A stretch of DNA of 37,311 bases from an uncultured Erysipelotrichaceae bacterium (GCA_902800355.1 CADCEE010000010.1:1-37311); one strand, 5' to 3'; positions 1 through 7,185 are shown, numbered from the stretch's first letter. Numbers and translations: made by a program. The notes: a model not told the origin generated them from the sequence alone.

Positions 1-37
1 ATACAGTATGTGCTAAACTTAATTCGTCTCGAGGCAT
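1..37 (-). CDS. tnpA: IS200/IS605-family transposase TnpA, N-terminal fragment (runs off the left edge)
   Basis: Read on the minus strand from an ATG at 37, the first 12 codons give MPRDELSLAHTV and the next base is T. IS200-type TnpA proteins begin with a short polar stretch followed by SLAHT, one variable residue, then WNCKYHIVF, so SLAHTV followed by a T (first base of a Trp codon) fits well. An SD-like AAAGGAG (42-48) lies 4 nt before the ATG and is buried in a hairpin, as is known for IS200. TnpA is a Tyr-HUH single-strand transposase. The rest of the protein is outside the window, so the call rests on 12 residues plus the leader architecture. Moderately sure. Confidence 0.65.
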   Translation of the reverse strand, partial: MPRDELSLAHTV

Positions 38-41
38 ATGT

Positions 42-86
42 CTCCTTTCATATTAACGCGTTGGTCCGCATTAATATTGTAAGGAG
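42..86 (-). promoter_or_regulatory. SD-sequestering hairpin in the tnpA leader
   Basis: Bases 42-47 pair with 81-86 (CTCCTT/AAGGAG), 50-56 with 71-77 (ATATTAA/TTAATAT), and 58-60 with 67-69 (GCG/CGC), leaving a 6-nt loop. In the minus-strand transcript the 42-47 arm is the ribosome binding site of tnpA, so folding should hide it. This matches the known post-transcriptional silencing of IS200 transposase. The plus strand could also encode an antisense RNA here, but I see no clear promoter for one. Confidence 0.6.
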
Positions 87-176
87 ATTTTATTTTGGGA
101 AAAACTATAAGTTTTACCTCCACCCCAGACTATCTGGGGGTTTTAACTCGCTCATCGTTCGCACGATGGCTCAGAC

Positions 177-201
177 AAAAAGAAAAGCGCATTTAAGCGC
201 T
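177..201 (-). terminator. Rho-independent terminator after the yebC-family gene
   Basis: In minus-strand sense, AGCGC-TTAAAT-GCGCT is followed by a T-rich run (TTTCTTTTT). It lies 26 nt past the stop codon of the yebC-family gene and also insulates that gene from the IS-like region. Confidence 0.7.
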
Positions 202-226
202 CTTCCTATAATTTATTAATAAATTA

Positions 227-931
227 TTACTTAACATTATGGTATACGTTTTGAACATCTTGAAGTTCATCTAACATATCACACAATTCTTCAAATTTTC
301 TTCTATCTTCTGGATCAGTGATTTCTACATATTCATTTGGTAAGAAGGTCACTTCAGCAGTATCAAATTCTGTAATACCTAATTCTCCCAAAACTTCTCT
401 AGCTTTGGCGAATGCTTCAGGAGCGGTCACCACTTCGATTTCTCCGTCTTCTTCAGAAACTTCTTGGACATCAACGTCACCTAAAATAAGAGCCTCTTCT
501 ACTTCATCTCTATTATTTCCTTTAAAAGCAAATAATCCAGCTTGATAGAAATTAAAGATAACAGAACCTAAGTGACCACCTTTTTTAGTGACTGCAGTTC
601 TAACTTCCACTAAAGCACGGTTAGTGTTATCAGTTAAAGTATCAATAATAAATAAACTTCCACCTGGACCAAAGGCTTCGTATCTTCCTTCATCATAAGA
701 TTCGGCAGTGCCACCTTTAGCTTTTTGAATCGCTCTTTCAATAACGTCTTTAGTGACGTGTTGGGCTTTCCATTTTTCAATCGCAGATCTTAAGGCTAAG
801 TTACTATCTGGGTCAGGAACACCTCTACTAGCAGCCATATAGATTTCTTTACTGGCTCTCATAAATAACGCACTACGTGCGGCAGCAGTTGCAGCCATGG
901 CTTTCGCTCTAACTTCATGTGCTCTTCCCAT
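227..931 (-). CDS. YebC/PmpR-family protein, YeeN-like (TACO1 fold)
   Basis: 234 aa, the full family length. The N-terminal helical domain contains EIYMAASRGVPDPDSN and, further on, ERAIQKAKGG, both hallmarks of the family; the remainder is the two alpha/beta domains typical of the fold. The start MGRAHEV rather than MAGHSKW, and the PDPDSN loop, place it nearer to the B. subtilis YeeN branch than to classical YebC. Family members have been described as DNA-binding regulators and, in mitochondria and some bacteria, as translation activators that act on stalling ribosomes; I cannot say which applies here. The start is supported by AGGAGA 8 nt upstream of the ATG. It is monocistronic, with its own promoter and terminator. 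Confidence 0.93.
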   Translation of the reverse strand: MGRAHEVRAKAMAATAAARSALFMRASKEIYMAASRGVPDPDSNLALRSAIEKWKAQHVTKDVIERAIQKAKGGTAESYDEGRYEAFGPGGSLFIIDTLTDNTNRALVEVRTAVTKKGGHLGSVIFNFYQAGLFAFKGNNRDEVEEALILGDVDVQEVSEEDGEIEVVTAPEAFAKAREVLGELGITEFDTAEVTFLPNEYVEITDPEDRRKFEELCDMLDELQDVQNVYHNVK

Positions 932-959
932 AATAATCTCTCCTATTTTTCCGATATGT

Positions 960-977
960 ATTATATCACTATGTGAT
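960..977 (-). promoter_or_regulatory. Extended -10 promoter of the yebC-family gene with an overlapping small palindrome
   Basis: In minus-strand sense TGATATAAT (TG-N-TATAAT, -10 at 960-965) lies about 29 nt before the ATG, with no convincing -35 box, as expected for an extended -10 promoter. A 5-bp inverted repeat ATCAC-N3-GTGAT (965-977) overlaps its upstream edge and could be an operator. The promoter call is fairly sure; the operator is a guess. Confidence 0.55.
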
Positions 978-1006
978 GATTTATAAATAGTTTATTGTTA
1001 TTTGCT

Positions 1007-1083
1007 AAATTGCATATTTTTCGCATTTTTTATGCAATTTTAATTGCTGAATTGCATATTTTGACCACTAAAGTATGCAATTC
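1007..1083. repeat. Two tandem 10-bp inverted repeats built from AATTGCATA / TATGCAATT
   Basis: AAATTGCATA (1007-1016) pairs with TATGCAATTT (1031-1040). GAATTGCATA (1049-1058) pairs with TATGCAATTC (1074-1083). The 9-mer therefore occurs four times in 77 bp, alternating in orientation, and the left arms sit in a longer direct repeat (TTGCTaAATTGCATATTTT and TTGCTgAATTGCATATTTT). The block lies just upstream of the yebC-family promoter and downstream of the truA terminators. Neither hairpin is followed by a T-run on either strand, so these are not ordinary terminators. They could be binding sites for a dimeric regulator. Confidence 0.6.
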
Positions 1084-1104
1084 GCACATTGAAAAATTCC
1101 TAAC

Positions 1105-1129
1105 GACAAAAACACAAACCAAAGTTTGT
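1105..1129 (-). terminator. Second, weaker terminator-like hairpin after truA
   Basis: In minus-strand sense ACAAAC-TTTG-GTTTGT is followed by GTTTTTG. It lies directly behind the stronger hairpin at 1130-1155, so the two may act as a back-up pair. Confidence 0.4.
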
Positions 1130-1155
1130 AAAAAAAGCCGCTTAAACCAAGCAAC
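1130..1155 (-). terminator. Rho-independent terminator of the ecf-truA operon
   Basis: In minus-strand sense GTTGCTT-GGTTT-AAGCGGC (7 bp, two G-U pairs) is followed by seven T. It begins immediately after the truA stop codon. Confidence 0.75.
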
Positions 1156-1890
1156 CTAATATTCTACAGCGACCAATAATAACCCTCTACCAGGAGCCTT
1201 ACTAGCGATTATATGTCTTTCACTACTATCGTCTAGTAGTTCATCAATAGATTCAATATCGTATTTCCCATACGCGACATCCATCGCGTACCCGATAATA
1301 AATCTAATCATATAACGCATGAAGCCTGTTCCTCTTAATGTAATAGATAAGAATTCTTCTTCTCCTACTACATCAATTGAGTAGATTTCTCTAATAAAGT
1401 TATCTTTATCTTCTTCTTTAGAAGTGAAGTTTTTAAAGTTATGTTTACCCACAAAATGTTGAAGTGCCTCTTTAAAAGTTGGAACATCAAACTTTTTAGG
1501 ACATAAATAACATGTATCGTAAAAGAAAGGTGATTTAGACTCAAAAGATATTAAGTAGTTATAGATTTTACTTTTCGCAGATAATCTCGCGTGGAAGTCT
1601 GGTTCCACTTCTTCCATATCTTCAATAGATATATCATCCGGAAGCATTTTGTTTAAAGAATAGATAAGTCTATCAATATCAAGTTCATCAACATCAATAT
1701 CAAAATGGAATCGTTGCCCTAAAGCGTGCACTCCAGCGTCAGTACGACCCGCTCCATAAATAGTGATTTCGCGATTAAAGTATTTAGATAATTGCTCTTC
1801 TATTACTTGCTGTATAGATAAAGCGTTTGGCTGTCTTTGCCAACCCGCATAATTATTCCCTTTATATTTAGTTAACGCTAAGATTCTCAT
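1156..1890 (-). CDS. truA: tRNA pseudouridine(38-40) synthase TruA
   Basis: 244 aa, the normal family length. The catalytic motif GAGRTDAGVHALGQ is present near residue 47, with the nucleophilic Asp in RTDAGV. The N-terminal ALTKYKGNNYAGWQRQPN and the C-terminal RGTGFMRYMIR are also family signatures. It isomerises U38-U40 in the anticodon arm of many tRNAs. The ATG overlaps the ecfT stop (ATGA), so it is translationally coupled as the last gene of the ecfA1-ecfA2-ecfT-truA unit, a linkage found in many Firmicutes. Two terminators follow. Confidence 0.96.
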   Translation of the reverse strand: MRILALTKYKGNNYAGWQRQPNALSIQQVIEEQLSKYFNREITIYGAGRTDAGVHALGQRFHFDIDVDELDIDRLIYSLNKMLPDDISIEDMEEVEPDFHARLSAKSKIYNYLISFESKSPFFYDTCYLCPKKFDVPTFKEALQHFVGKHNFKNFTSKEEDKDNFIREIYSIDVVGEEEFLSITLRGTGFMRYMIRFIIGYAMDVAYGKYDIESIDELLDDSSERHIIASKAPGRGLLLVAVEY

Positions 1891-2771
1891 ATAATTGGGT
1901 GTACTCCACTAATCCAGTAGATTATATCTACTTGTTGATAATGATTATTATATATAACTAAGAATAAGATTGCCCCAAATACTAATAAAATGGTAATTAA
2001 GGCTAATAAATCTACTAAATGGAATTGTAACTTTCTATATCTAGTTCTTTTCGCGTATGGGTCATAGCCTCTAGCTTCCATCGCATCAGATAATTCTTCA
2101 CTTCGAGTAATCGCCGAGACAAATAAAGGAATTATTAAAGCAAATATGGCCTTAAATCTTTTAAAGATTCCTCCATGATTAAAATCTACACCTCTAGAAG
2201 ATTGAGCTTTGATAATCCTATTAGTCTCATCTATAAGAGTTGGAATAAATCTTAAAGCAATACTTAAAGTCATCGCTACAATATGCGATGGGAATTTCAC
2301 TAGTTTAAGTGGGGTTAAATACCACTCTAAGCCATAAGTTAAATCCATTGGTTTAGTGGTACTAGTTAATATCATTGTTACCATTAACATCATCACCAAT
2401 CTAATGACAATATATCCCCACTGGATAAATGCGTCATAATAGACTGGATAATTATTTATCCTAAAAGCTACATGATCTGGGTTATATGCTGGATTAGGAA
2501 CAAACATATATATTACTAATAAGAATAAGAATAATAACCACATTGCTCCTAAACTTTTAAGTAAAGATAAGACACTTACTTTAGATATAAGCATCACCAA
2601 AATCATAAATAAGAATAAGGTGCCGGCCATAATTAAAGTAGATGACCAGACAGTAACCTTTAAAAAGACACAAACAAATAAAATTATCATCAAGAAGATT
2701 TTATTTCTTGGGTCTAACTTATGAGTGAAGGTATTAAACGGAGAATATCGACCGAATGTTAAGTTATTCAT
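1887..2771 (-). CDS. ecfT: Energy-coupling factor transporter transmembrane protein EcfT
   Basis: 294 aa, hydrophobic, with four or more membrane segments in the first two thirds and one near the C-terminus. The two cytoplasmic coupling-helix motifs of EcfT are visible as SSRGVDF (about residue 191) and EARGYDP (about residue 232); each inserts into one of the ATPases. It forms the shared core of ECF vitamin/cobalt importers and pairs with separate substrate-binding S components, none of which lies in this window. Its start overlaps the ecfA2 stop (ATGA) and its own stop overlaps truA, so both ends use TGA as a true stop. Confidence 0.95.
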   Translation of the reverse strand: MNNLTFGRYSPFNTFTHKLDPRNKIFLMIILFVCVFLKVTVWSSTLIMAGTLFLFMILVMLISKVSVLSLLKSLGAMWLLFLFLLVIYMFVPNPAYNPDHVAFRINNYPVYYDAFIQWGYIVIRLVMMLMVTMILTSTTKPMDLTYGLEWYLTPLKLVKFPSHIVAMTLSIALRFIPTLIDETNRIIKAQSSRGVDFNHGGIFKRFKAIFALIIPLFVSAITRSEELSDAMEARGYDPYAKRTRYRKLQFHLVDLLALITILLVFGAILFLVIYNNHYQQVDIIYWISGVHPII

Positions 2772-3613
2772 CTTTTCTCCTTAAGCTGAATAATTAGATC
2801 ATCAATAGTTCTAATATTAGATATATCTAATTTCATACCTTTATCTTCTAAAATTTTTACAAATTTAAATAATTCAGGAACATCAATTGAGTATTTAGAA
2901 ATATCTCCGTTAAATAACGTACTTGGAGTTCCTTCAAAAGCAACTCTTCCATCATTCATCACTATTACATGGTCACTATAATTAAGAACAATATTCATAT
3001 CATGAGTGACTAAAATAATCGTCTTGCCTTCTTTATTAAACTTCTTAATCAAATTAAGAATAATCTTACTTCCTAATGGATCTAATCCCGCGGTAGGTTC
3101 GTCTAAGACTAAAATATCAGGATTAAGAGCGATAATTCCGGCGATTGCTACTCTTCGCTTTTCTCCACCAGATAATTCAAACGGACTGCGTTTATAAAAT
3201 GATTTATCAATGCCTACTTCTTCTAAAGCTTTATGGGCTAATTTAATCGCTTCAGGATCTTTAACCCCATAATTCTTTAATCCAAAGGCCACATCTTTTT
3301 CTACAGTCTCTTCAAATAGTTGATATTCAGGGAATTGGAAAACAATCGCTAAGGATTTTCTTAATTCTTTAATCTTTTTATTTTTCTTCTTTTTGTTGGT
3401 AACGACAAAATCTCCAACATGCACTTCTCCACTAGTAGGAATAAGTAAGCCGTTAAGCGTTTGAATAAGTGTGGATTTCCCGCTACCAGTATGGCCAATA
3501 ATCGAAGTAACTTTACCTTCTGGCATTTCTAAAGATACATCGTGAAGCGCTTCAACTGCATTAGGAGTTTTAGCTAAATATGTATAGGAGAGATTCATTA
3601 TTTTAACTTGCAT
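2768..3613 (-). CDS. ecfA2: Energy-coupling factor ATPase EcfA2
   Basis: 281-aa ABC ATPase. Walker A is GHTGSGKST (about residues 39-47), the signature is LSGGEKRRVAIAG, Walker B is ILVLDEPTAGLD, and the switch His is in ILVTHDMNIV. The C-terminal extension with a SIDVPELFKFV segment is typical of EcfA proteins. Two adjacent, non-identical ATPases followed by ecfT define a group II ECF module. The start overlaps the end of ecfA1 by 16 nt, so the two are probably made in equal amounts by coupling. Confidence 0.95.
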   Translation of the reverse strand: MQVKIMNLSYTYLAKTPNAVEALHDVSLEMPEGKVTSIIGHTGSGKSTLIQTLNGLLIPTSGEVHVGDFVVTNKKKKNKKIKELRKSLAIVFQFPEYQLFEETVEKDVAFGLKNYGVKDPEAIKLAHKALEEVGIDKSFYKRSPFELSGGEKRRVAIAGIIALNPDILVLDEPTAGLDPLGSKIILNLIKKFNKEGKTIILVTHDMNIVLNYSDHVIVMNDGRVAFEGTPSTLFNGDISKYSIDVPELFKFVKILEDKGMKLDISNIRTIDDLIIQLKEKR

Positions 3614-4419
3614 ATTTTCTCTCCAATACTTTCTAAAGAATCAGACTCATTAACGTCGATTCCTAACTCTTTAATTTTGGTCTTTAATTCAATAATAAAC
3701 GGCAAATCTAGGTTATATTTTGAAATAATGTCCGTTTTTTCAAATAATTCACTAGGTTTGCAGTTAAGTACATTTACCCCTTCATGCATTAAAATTATCC
3801 GGTCAGAATCATACGCTTCATTAATGTCGTGAGTAATCGAAATAATAGTGAGATTAGGATTCTCACTTCTCATCTTTTTGACCAAGTTTAAAATATCTTG
3901 CTTGCCGGCTGGATCAAGCATACTAGTAGCTTCATCTAAAATTAATATTTCTGGATTTCTAATTAAAGCATCCGCAACTGCGACTCTTTGTTTTTGTCCT
4001 CCAGATAAATATCCTGGCTCTTTAGTTAAGAAGGGCTCCATTCCGACTTTTTGAGCGTATTCTTTCACTAAAGTTAGCATCTCCTCTCTAGGAACACACA
4101 TGTTTTCTAAAGAAAAGGCTATATCATCTTCCACGGTCGCTCCGATAAATTGGTTATCAGGATTTTGGAAGACGATTGCAACTTTTTTACGTATCTCATT
4201 AATGTTTTTGTTATTTAGCTCTAATCCACATATCTCAATATTTCCTTCGTTAGGGAATAATAAACCTACTAATAATTTAGCAAGGGTAGATTTACCACAT
4301 CCATTATGTCCAACAAGAGAAACATATTCGCCTTGGTTAATTTGTAAAGATAAATCTTTAATAACTGGTCTATCTTTGATATATGCATAAGATAAGTTTT
4401 TAATGGATACGCATTTCAT
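3598..4419 (-). CDS. ecfA1: Energy-coupling factor ATPase EcfA1
   Basis: 273-aa ABC ATPase. Walker A is GHNGCGKST (about residues 37-45), Q-loop FQNPDNQF, signature LSGGQKQRVAVADAL, Walker B ILILDEATSMLD, and switch His in SITHDINEA. It pairs with EcfA2 and EcfT. In most Firmicutes this gene directly follows rplQ; here about 13 kb of other genes separates them. No SD precedes the ATG; instead a TATAAT box sits 7 nt upstream, which predicts a leaderless mRNA. Confidence 0.95.
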   Translation of the reverse strand: MKCVSIKNLSYAYIKDRPVIKDLSLQINQGEYVSLVGHNGCGKSTLAKLLVGLLFPNEGNIEICGLELNNKNINEIRKKVAIVFQNPDNQFIGATVEDDIAFSLENMCVPREEMLTLVKEYAQKVGMEPFLTKEPGYLSGGQKQRVAVADALIRNPEILILDEATSMLDPAGKQDILNLVKKMRSENPNLTIISITHDINEAYDSDRIILMHEGVNVLNCKPSELFEKTDIISKYNLDLPFIIELKTKIKELGIDVNESDSLESIGEKICKLK

Positions 4420-4426
4420 GTCGACT

Positions 4427-4432
4427 ATTATA
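4427..4432 (-). promoter_or_regulatory. -10 box of a predicted leaderless promoter for ecfA1
   Basis: A perfect TATAAT (minus sense) is separated by only 7 nt from the ecfA1 ATG, so transcription should start at or within a base or two of the start codon. The 20 nt before the ATG contain no purine-rich SD. The -35 region is weak (about 4450-4455, TAGAAT) and falls inside an 8-bp inverted repeat, AACAAAAT/ATTTTGTT (4440-4447 and 4463-4470), that straddles the stop codon of the sigma-factor gene. Confidence 0.55.
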
Positions 4433-4452
4433 ACAAGTTATTTTGTTTCATT

Positions 4453-5058
4453 CTATTGATTGAACAAAATATTTGCTAATTTACGTCTGACTGAATCAAT
4501 TTGATACCGAACTTTGCCATATGTTGAATTTGTTAACTTCACAATATCGTTAATGGTGTAACCACCTAGATAGAGTCGAAAAACATCTATATCCTTTTGA
4601 GCAAATTTGTGTTTTGGGTTAGAAAAAATCTCATCTAAATTGAAGCTATAGATAAATTCATCTTCTAAGTTTTGTGCTTTTTCTTTTAAGAAACTATTAT
4701 AAGAAACACCTTCTTCTAAATTTAAAAAGTCATCGATGTTGCTCTTATGAATATTAGTAAATTTGCTGACATATGAAGTTACTTCATTAGTCGCTGCAGT
4801 TTTCCAGTAGCAATAAAAAACACTGTTTTCATCATAAAAACTTCTAATCGAAGAAAAAAGCGCACCAAGGCAAATACAATAAATATCTTCATATTCGACT
4901 TGATATAAAAAGTTGAACTTATCAAATAGTTCTCTGGCTAGCTTCTTTGAAAATCTTTGATATCGCGATATTAACTCAAATTCGACATCGTCATTACGTT
5001 GTTTCTTATATAGCAAAACTAGTTCGTTATCGTTTATGTTTTTGTATTTTTCAAACAT
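4453..5058 (-). CDS. Sigma-70-family RNA polymerase sigma factor, SigH-like by context
   Basis: 201 aa. Residues about 9-110 resemble sigma region 2: LVLLYKKQRNDDVEFELISRY, then VEYEDIYCICLGALFSSIRSF and YCYWKTAATNEVTSYV, equivalent to the usual D-x-x-Q-x-x-F core and its DNA-binding helix. Residues about 150-195 look like a region 4 helix-turn-helix (DVFRLYLGGYTINDIVKLTNSTYGKVRYQIDSVRRKL, in part). The order cysS-rlmB-sigma is the same as in Bacillus (cysS-mrnC-rlmB-rae1-sigH), with mrnC and rae1 missing, so it may descend from SigH. It is strongly divergent, so the target promoters are unknown. Its SD is embedded in a terminator hairpin (5059-5079). Confidence 0.72.
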   Translation of the reverse strand: MFEKYKNINDNELVLLYKKQRNDDVEFELISRYQRFSKKLARELFDKFNFLYQVEYEDIYCICLGALFSSIRSFYDENSVFYCYWKTAATNEVTSYVSKFTNIHKSNIDDFLNLEEGVSYNSFLKEKAQNLEDEFIYSFNLDEIFSNPKHKFAQKDIDVFRLYLGGYTINDIVKLTNSTYGKVRYQIDSVRRKLANILFNQ

Positions 5059-5079
5059 AAAAAAACTCCCTTCAGGAGT
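5059..5079 (-). promoter_or_regulatory. Terminator/attenuator hairpin that contains the SD of the sigma-factor gene
   Basis: In minus sense ACTCC-TGAAG-GGAGT is followed at once by a run of T that ends at the ATG (5058). The right arm holds GGGAG, the only SD, 7 nt before the ATG. The element can thus terminate transcription between rlmB and the sigma gene and, if read through, hide the SD. An alternative pairing of CCTT (upstream, about 5088-5091) with AAGG in the hairpin could compete. The structure is visible in the sequence; a regulatory role is inferred. Confidence 0.6.
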
Positions 5080-5102
5080 ACTACCAGTTAAGGTTTTTAT
5101 GT

Positions 5103-5819
5103 TTAATTTCTAATTCTTGCTAACAAAATACCAGCTGCGACCGATGCATTAAGTGAATTAACGTGGCCATACTGAGGAATTTTAACAACATAATCTGAAT
5201 TTTTAATTATTAATGAAGAGACCCCTTTTCCTTCAGATCCAATAACTAGAGCGACAGGAAAATCATATGTAAGTTGATTATAATCAACTTGCGCACTGCC
5301 ATCAGTAGAAACAACCCAAAATCCATTATCTTTTAATCTTTGGATAGTTTGATTTAAAGAAGAGACCTGGGCAACTGGAACAAAATTAATTGCTCCTGCA
5401 CTACTTTTAGCGACTGTCGCGTTGAGAGGAACTTGGTTGTGCTTTGGAATTATTACACCAGTAACGTTAAAAACATCACACGATCTTAAGATTGCCCCTA
5501 AATTATGTGTATCATTAATTCCATCAAGAATGACTACAATCGGAACTTTAACTTTTCTAGAACGCCTAATAATCTCATCTAAATCGAGATACTCGTAAGG
5601 TTTGATTTCTGCCATTATGCCTTGGTGAACACCACGACATTTTGAGTCTAACTCATTAATAGAAATCACTTTGATGTATGGCTTCTTTTCTTGAAGAAGT
5701 AAGTTAATTTCTTTATCAGAAAAATTATTCGTGATAAAGACTTTGGTTACACGATTAGCCCTTAAAGCTTCCTTAACTGGATTCCTCCCAAAAATGAGAT
5801 TAATATTTTCTTTTTCCAT
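5103..5819 (-). CDS. rlmB: 23S rRNA (guanosine-2'-O-)-methyltransferase RlmB / TrmH-family SPOUT enzyme
   Basis: 238 aa. An N-terminal substrate-binding domain (starting FGRNPVKEALRA) is followed by the SPOUT knot domain. Motif 1 is THNLGAILRSCDVF, motif 2 is ALVIGSEGKGVSSL, and motif 3 is QYGHVNSLNASVAAGILL, which forms the trefoil-knot SAM site. Family members methylate G2251 (E. coli numbering) in the peptidyl-transferase P loop. It sits 12 nt after cysS with no clear SD; AAGGGA is 18 nt upstream, so translation may depend on coupling. Confidence 0.93.
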   Translation of the reverse strand: MEKENINLIFGRNPVKEALRANRVTKVFITNNFSDKEINLLLQEKKPYIKVISINELDSKCRGVHQGIMAEIKPYEYLDLDEIIRRSRKVKVPIVVILDGINDTHNLGAILRSCDVFNVTGVIIPKHNQVPLNATVAKSSAGAINFVPVAQVSSLNQTIQRLKDNGFWVVSTDGSAQVDYNQLTYDFPVALVIGSEGKGVSSLIIKNSDYVVKIPQYGHVNSLNASVAAGILLARIRN

Positions 5820-5831
5820 AATAATATTTTA

Positions 5832-7169
5832 TTACATTATTCCCTTAGTAATAAGCTCTTCGCGGAGTTTATCAGAAAGCTCAAAATCTTTATTTTCTTT
5901 ACTTTTTAGGTAGTTTTGATAGAGTTTTTTATCGTTTTCATCCATTTTCACATATGGAATATCTAATCCTAAAATATAGAACATATCATTAATAGATTTG
6001 AAAAGATCTAATAGCTTATTATAATCTGGTTCTTTAACTCTAATTTCTTGATTAGCAAATTTAATAACGTTATACAATTCAGTTAGCGCATTAGCGGTAT
6101 TCAAGTCATTTGCAAGACTTTCTAAAAATGTTTTAATGTAGGTTGCCTTGCCAGATGATAGATCTATATCAGCAGATTGGAGTTTTAACGCCATATGTTT
6201 ATTAACCATTTTCATTTTGGCTATTTCTTGAGCGGCTGCAGAGACTGTATCTTCAGTAAAATTAACAGGTTGACGGTAATGGGTTGATAAAATTACTAGT
6301 CTAGTGACTGCTCCACCAACTTCAGCAATTAAATCTTTCGCATAAACTACATTGCCTAAACTTTTAGACATTTTTTCATTACCAAAATTGATAAATGCAT
6401 TATGCATCCAAAGTTTAGCGATTTTATTGCCATGTGTAGCTTCGCTTTGAGCGATTTCGTTTTCGTGATGTGGGAATTTTAAATCATATCCACCGCCATG
6501 AATGTCGATAAAGTGGCTTGGAAAGATTTTATCGATCATAACAGTACATTCAGTGTGCCAGCCAGGTCTACCATTTCCCCAAGGAGAAGGCCAGTTTATT
6601 CCTTTATCAGTTTTTTTCCATAAAGCGAAATCTAAAGGAGATTCTTTATGAGAATTTTCTTCTATACGAGCGCCAACTACTAAGTCTTCAACATTAATCC
6701 CACTTAACGTCCCATAGTCTTTAATTTTTGGAACTCTGAAATAGACATCTCCATCCACTACATAAGCTGCACCAATTTTCACTAAGTTATCAATATAATT
6801 GATAATATCAGGTATGTATTCCGTAACTTTAGGAGTGATTGAGGGAATCTGACTACCGATTGCCTTTGTGGTCTTTTTAAATTCATTAATATAGAATTCT
6901 GTTAATTCTTTTTCAGACTTATTTTGTTTAATCGCTTCATTGATGATTTTATCATCAACATCAGTGAAATTAGATACATAAGTCACATTATATCCAATAT
7001 AAGTAAAGAATCTTCTTAAAGTATCAAAAACCACTACTGGACGCATATTTCCAATATGAGGGTAGTTATAAACAGTAGGTCCACAAACATACATTGAAAC
7101 TTCACCCTCTTTTAAAGAATGAAATTCTTCTACTTTATTAGTTAATGAGTTATATAATTTGATTTCCAT
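5832..7169 (-). CDS. cysS: Cysteinyl-tRNA synthetase
   Basis: 445 aa from the chosen ATG, close to the usual 460-470. The class I motifs are GPTVYNYPHIGN (HIGH-type) and KMSKSLGN. Zinc ligands are Cys29 (YVCGPT), the Cys of WHTECTVM, and His/Glu in FPHHENEIAQSEA. An upstream in-frame GTG at 7223 would add 18 Asn/Ile-rich residues unlike any CysS. The ATG at 7169 matches the family start (M-x-x-x-LYNSLT), and a TATAAT lies just upstream, so the GTG would be upstream of the transcript. First gene of the cysS-rlmB-sigma unit. Confidence 0.95.
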   Translation of the reverse strand: MEIKLYNSLTNKVEEFHSLKEGEVSMYVCGPTVYNYPHIGNMRPVVVFDTLRRFFTYIGYNVTYVSNFTDVDDKIINEAIKQNKSEKELTEFYINEFKKTTKAIGSQIPSITPKVTEYIPDIINYIDNLVKIGAAYVVDGDVYFRVPKIKDYGTLSGINVEDLVVGARIEENSHKESPLDFALWKKTDKGINWPSPWGNGRPGWHTECTVMIDKIFPSHFIDIHGGGYDLKFPHHENEIAQSEATHGNKIAKLWMHNAFINFGNEKMSKSLGNVVYAKDLIAEVGGAVTRLVILSTHYRQPVNFTEDTVSAAAQEIAKMKMVNKHMALKLQSADIDLSSGKATYIKTFLESLANDLNTANALTELYNVIKFANQEIRVKEPDYNKLLDLFKSINDMFYILGLDIPYVKMDENDKKLYQNYLKSKENKDFELSDKLREELITKGIM

Positions 7170-7179
7170 ATGATTAATG

Positions 7180-7185
7180 ATTATA
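7180..7185 (-). promoter_or_regulatory. -10 box of a predicted leaderless promoter for cysS
   Basis: TATAAT (minus sense) with 10 nt to the ATG at 7169 and no SD between. With initiation about 7 nt after the box, the 5' leader would be at most 3-4 nt. No good -35 is visible. Confidence 0.5.

Larger units (their letters stand above)
1..150 (-). mobile_element. Left-end region of an IS200/IS605-like insertion sequence (partial)
   Basis: The stretch between the yebC terminator and the tnpA start is packed with inverted repeats. A GC-rich hairpin lies at 123-139 (CCCCAGA, 3-nt loop, TCTGGGG). A small A/T hairpin lies near 101-115. A long hairpin at 42-86 pairs the SD-like AAGGAG with CTCCTT. IS200 is known to carry a left-end stem-loop that blocks read-through and a second stem-loop that sequesters the tnpA SD; both have counterparts here. 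The outer boundary of the element cannot be fixed; it is probably between 140 and 176. IS200 elements have no terminal inverted repeats and make no target duplication, so none is expected. Confidence 0.55.

Noticed and set aside
151-170. tRNA T-arm-like hairpin with a TTCG loop
   Set aside because: The loop has the wrong size and no acceptor, D or anticodon arm can be formed around it.
10-219. Plus-strand ORF of 69 codons at the left edge
   Set aside because: It runs through the hairpins of the IS200-like leader and the yebC terminator, has no SD and no protein-like pattern; the minus-strand tnpA reading explains the region better.
1887-2771. Mycoplasma-type code with TGA read as Trp
   Set aside because: ecfA2 and ecfT end in TGA inside ATGA overlaps with the next start, Trp positions use TGG, and all conserved proteins are full length with the standard code.
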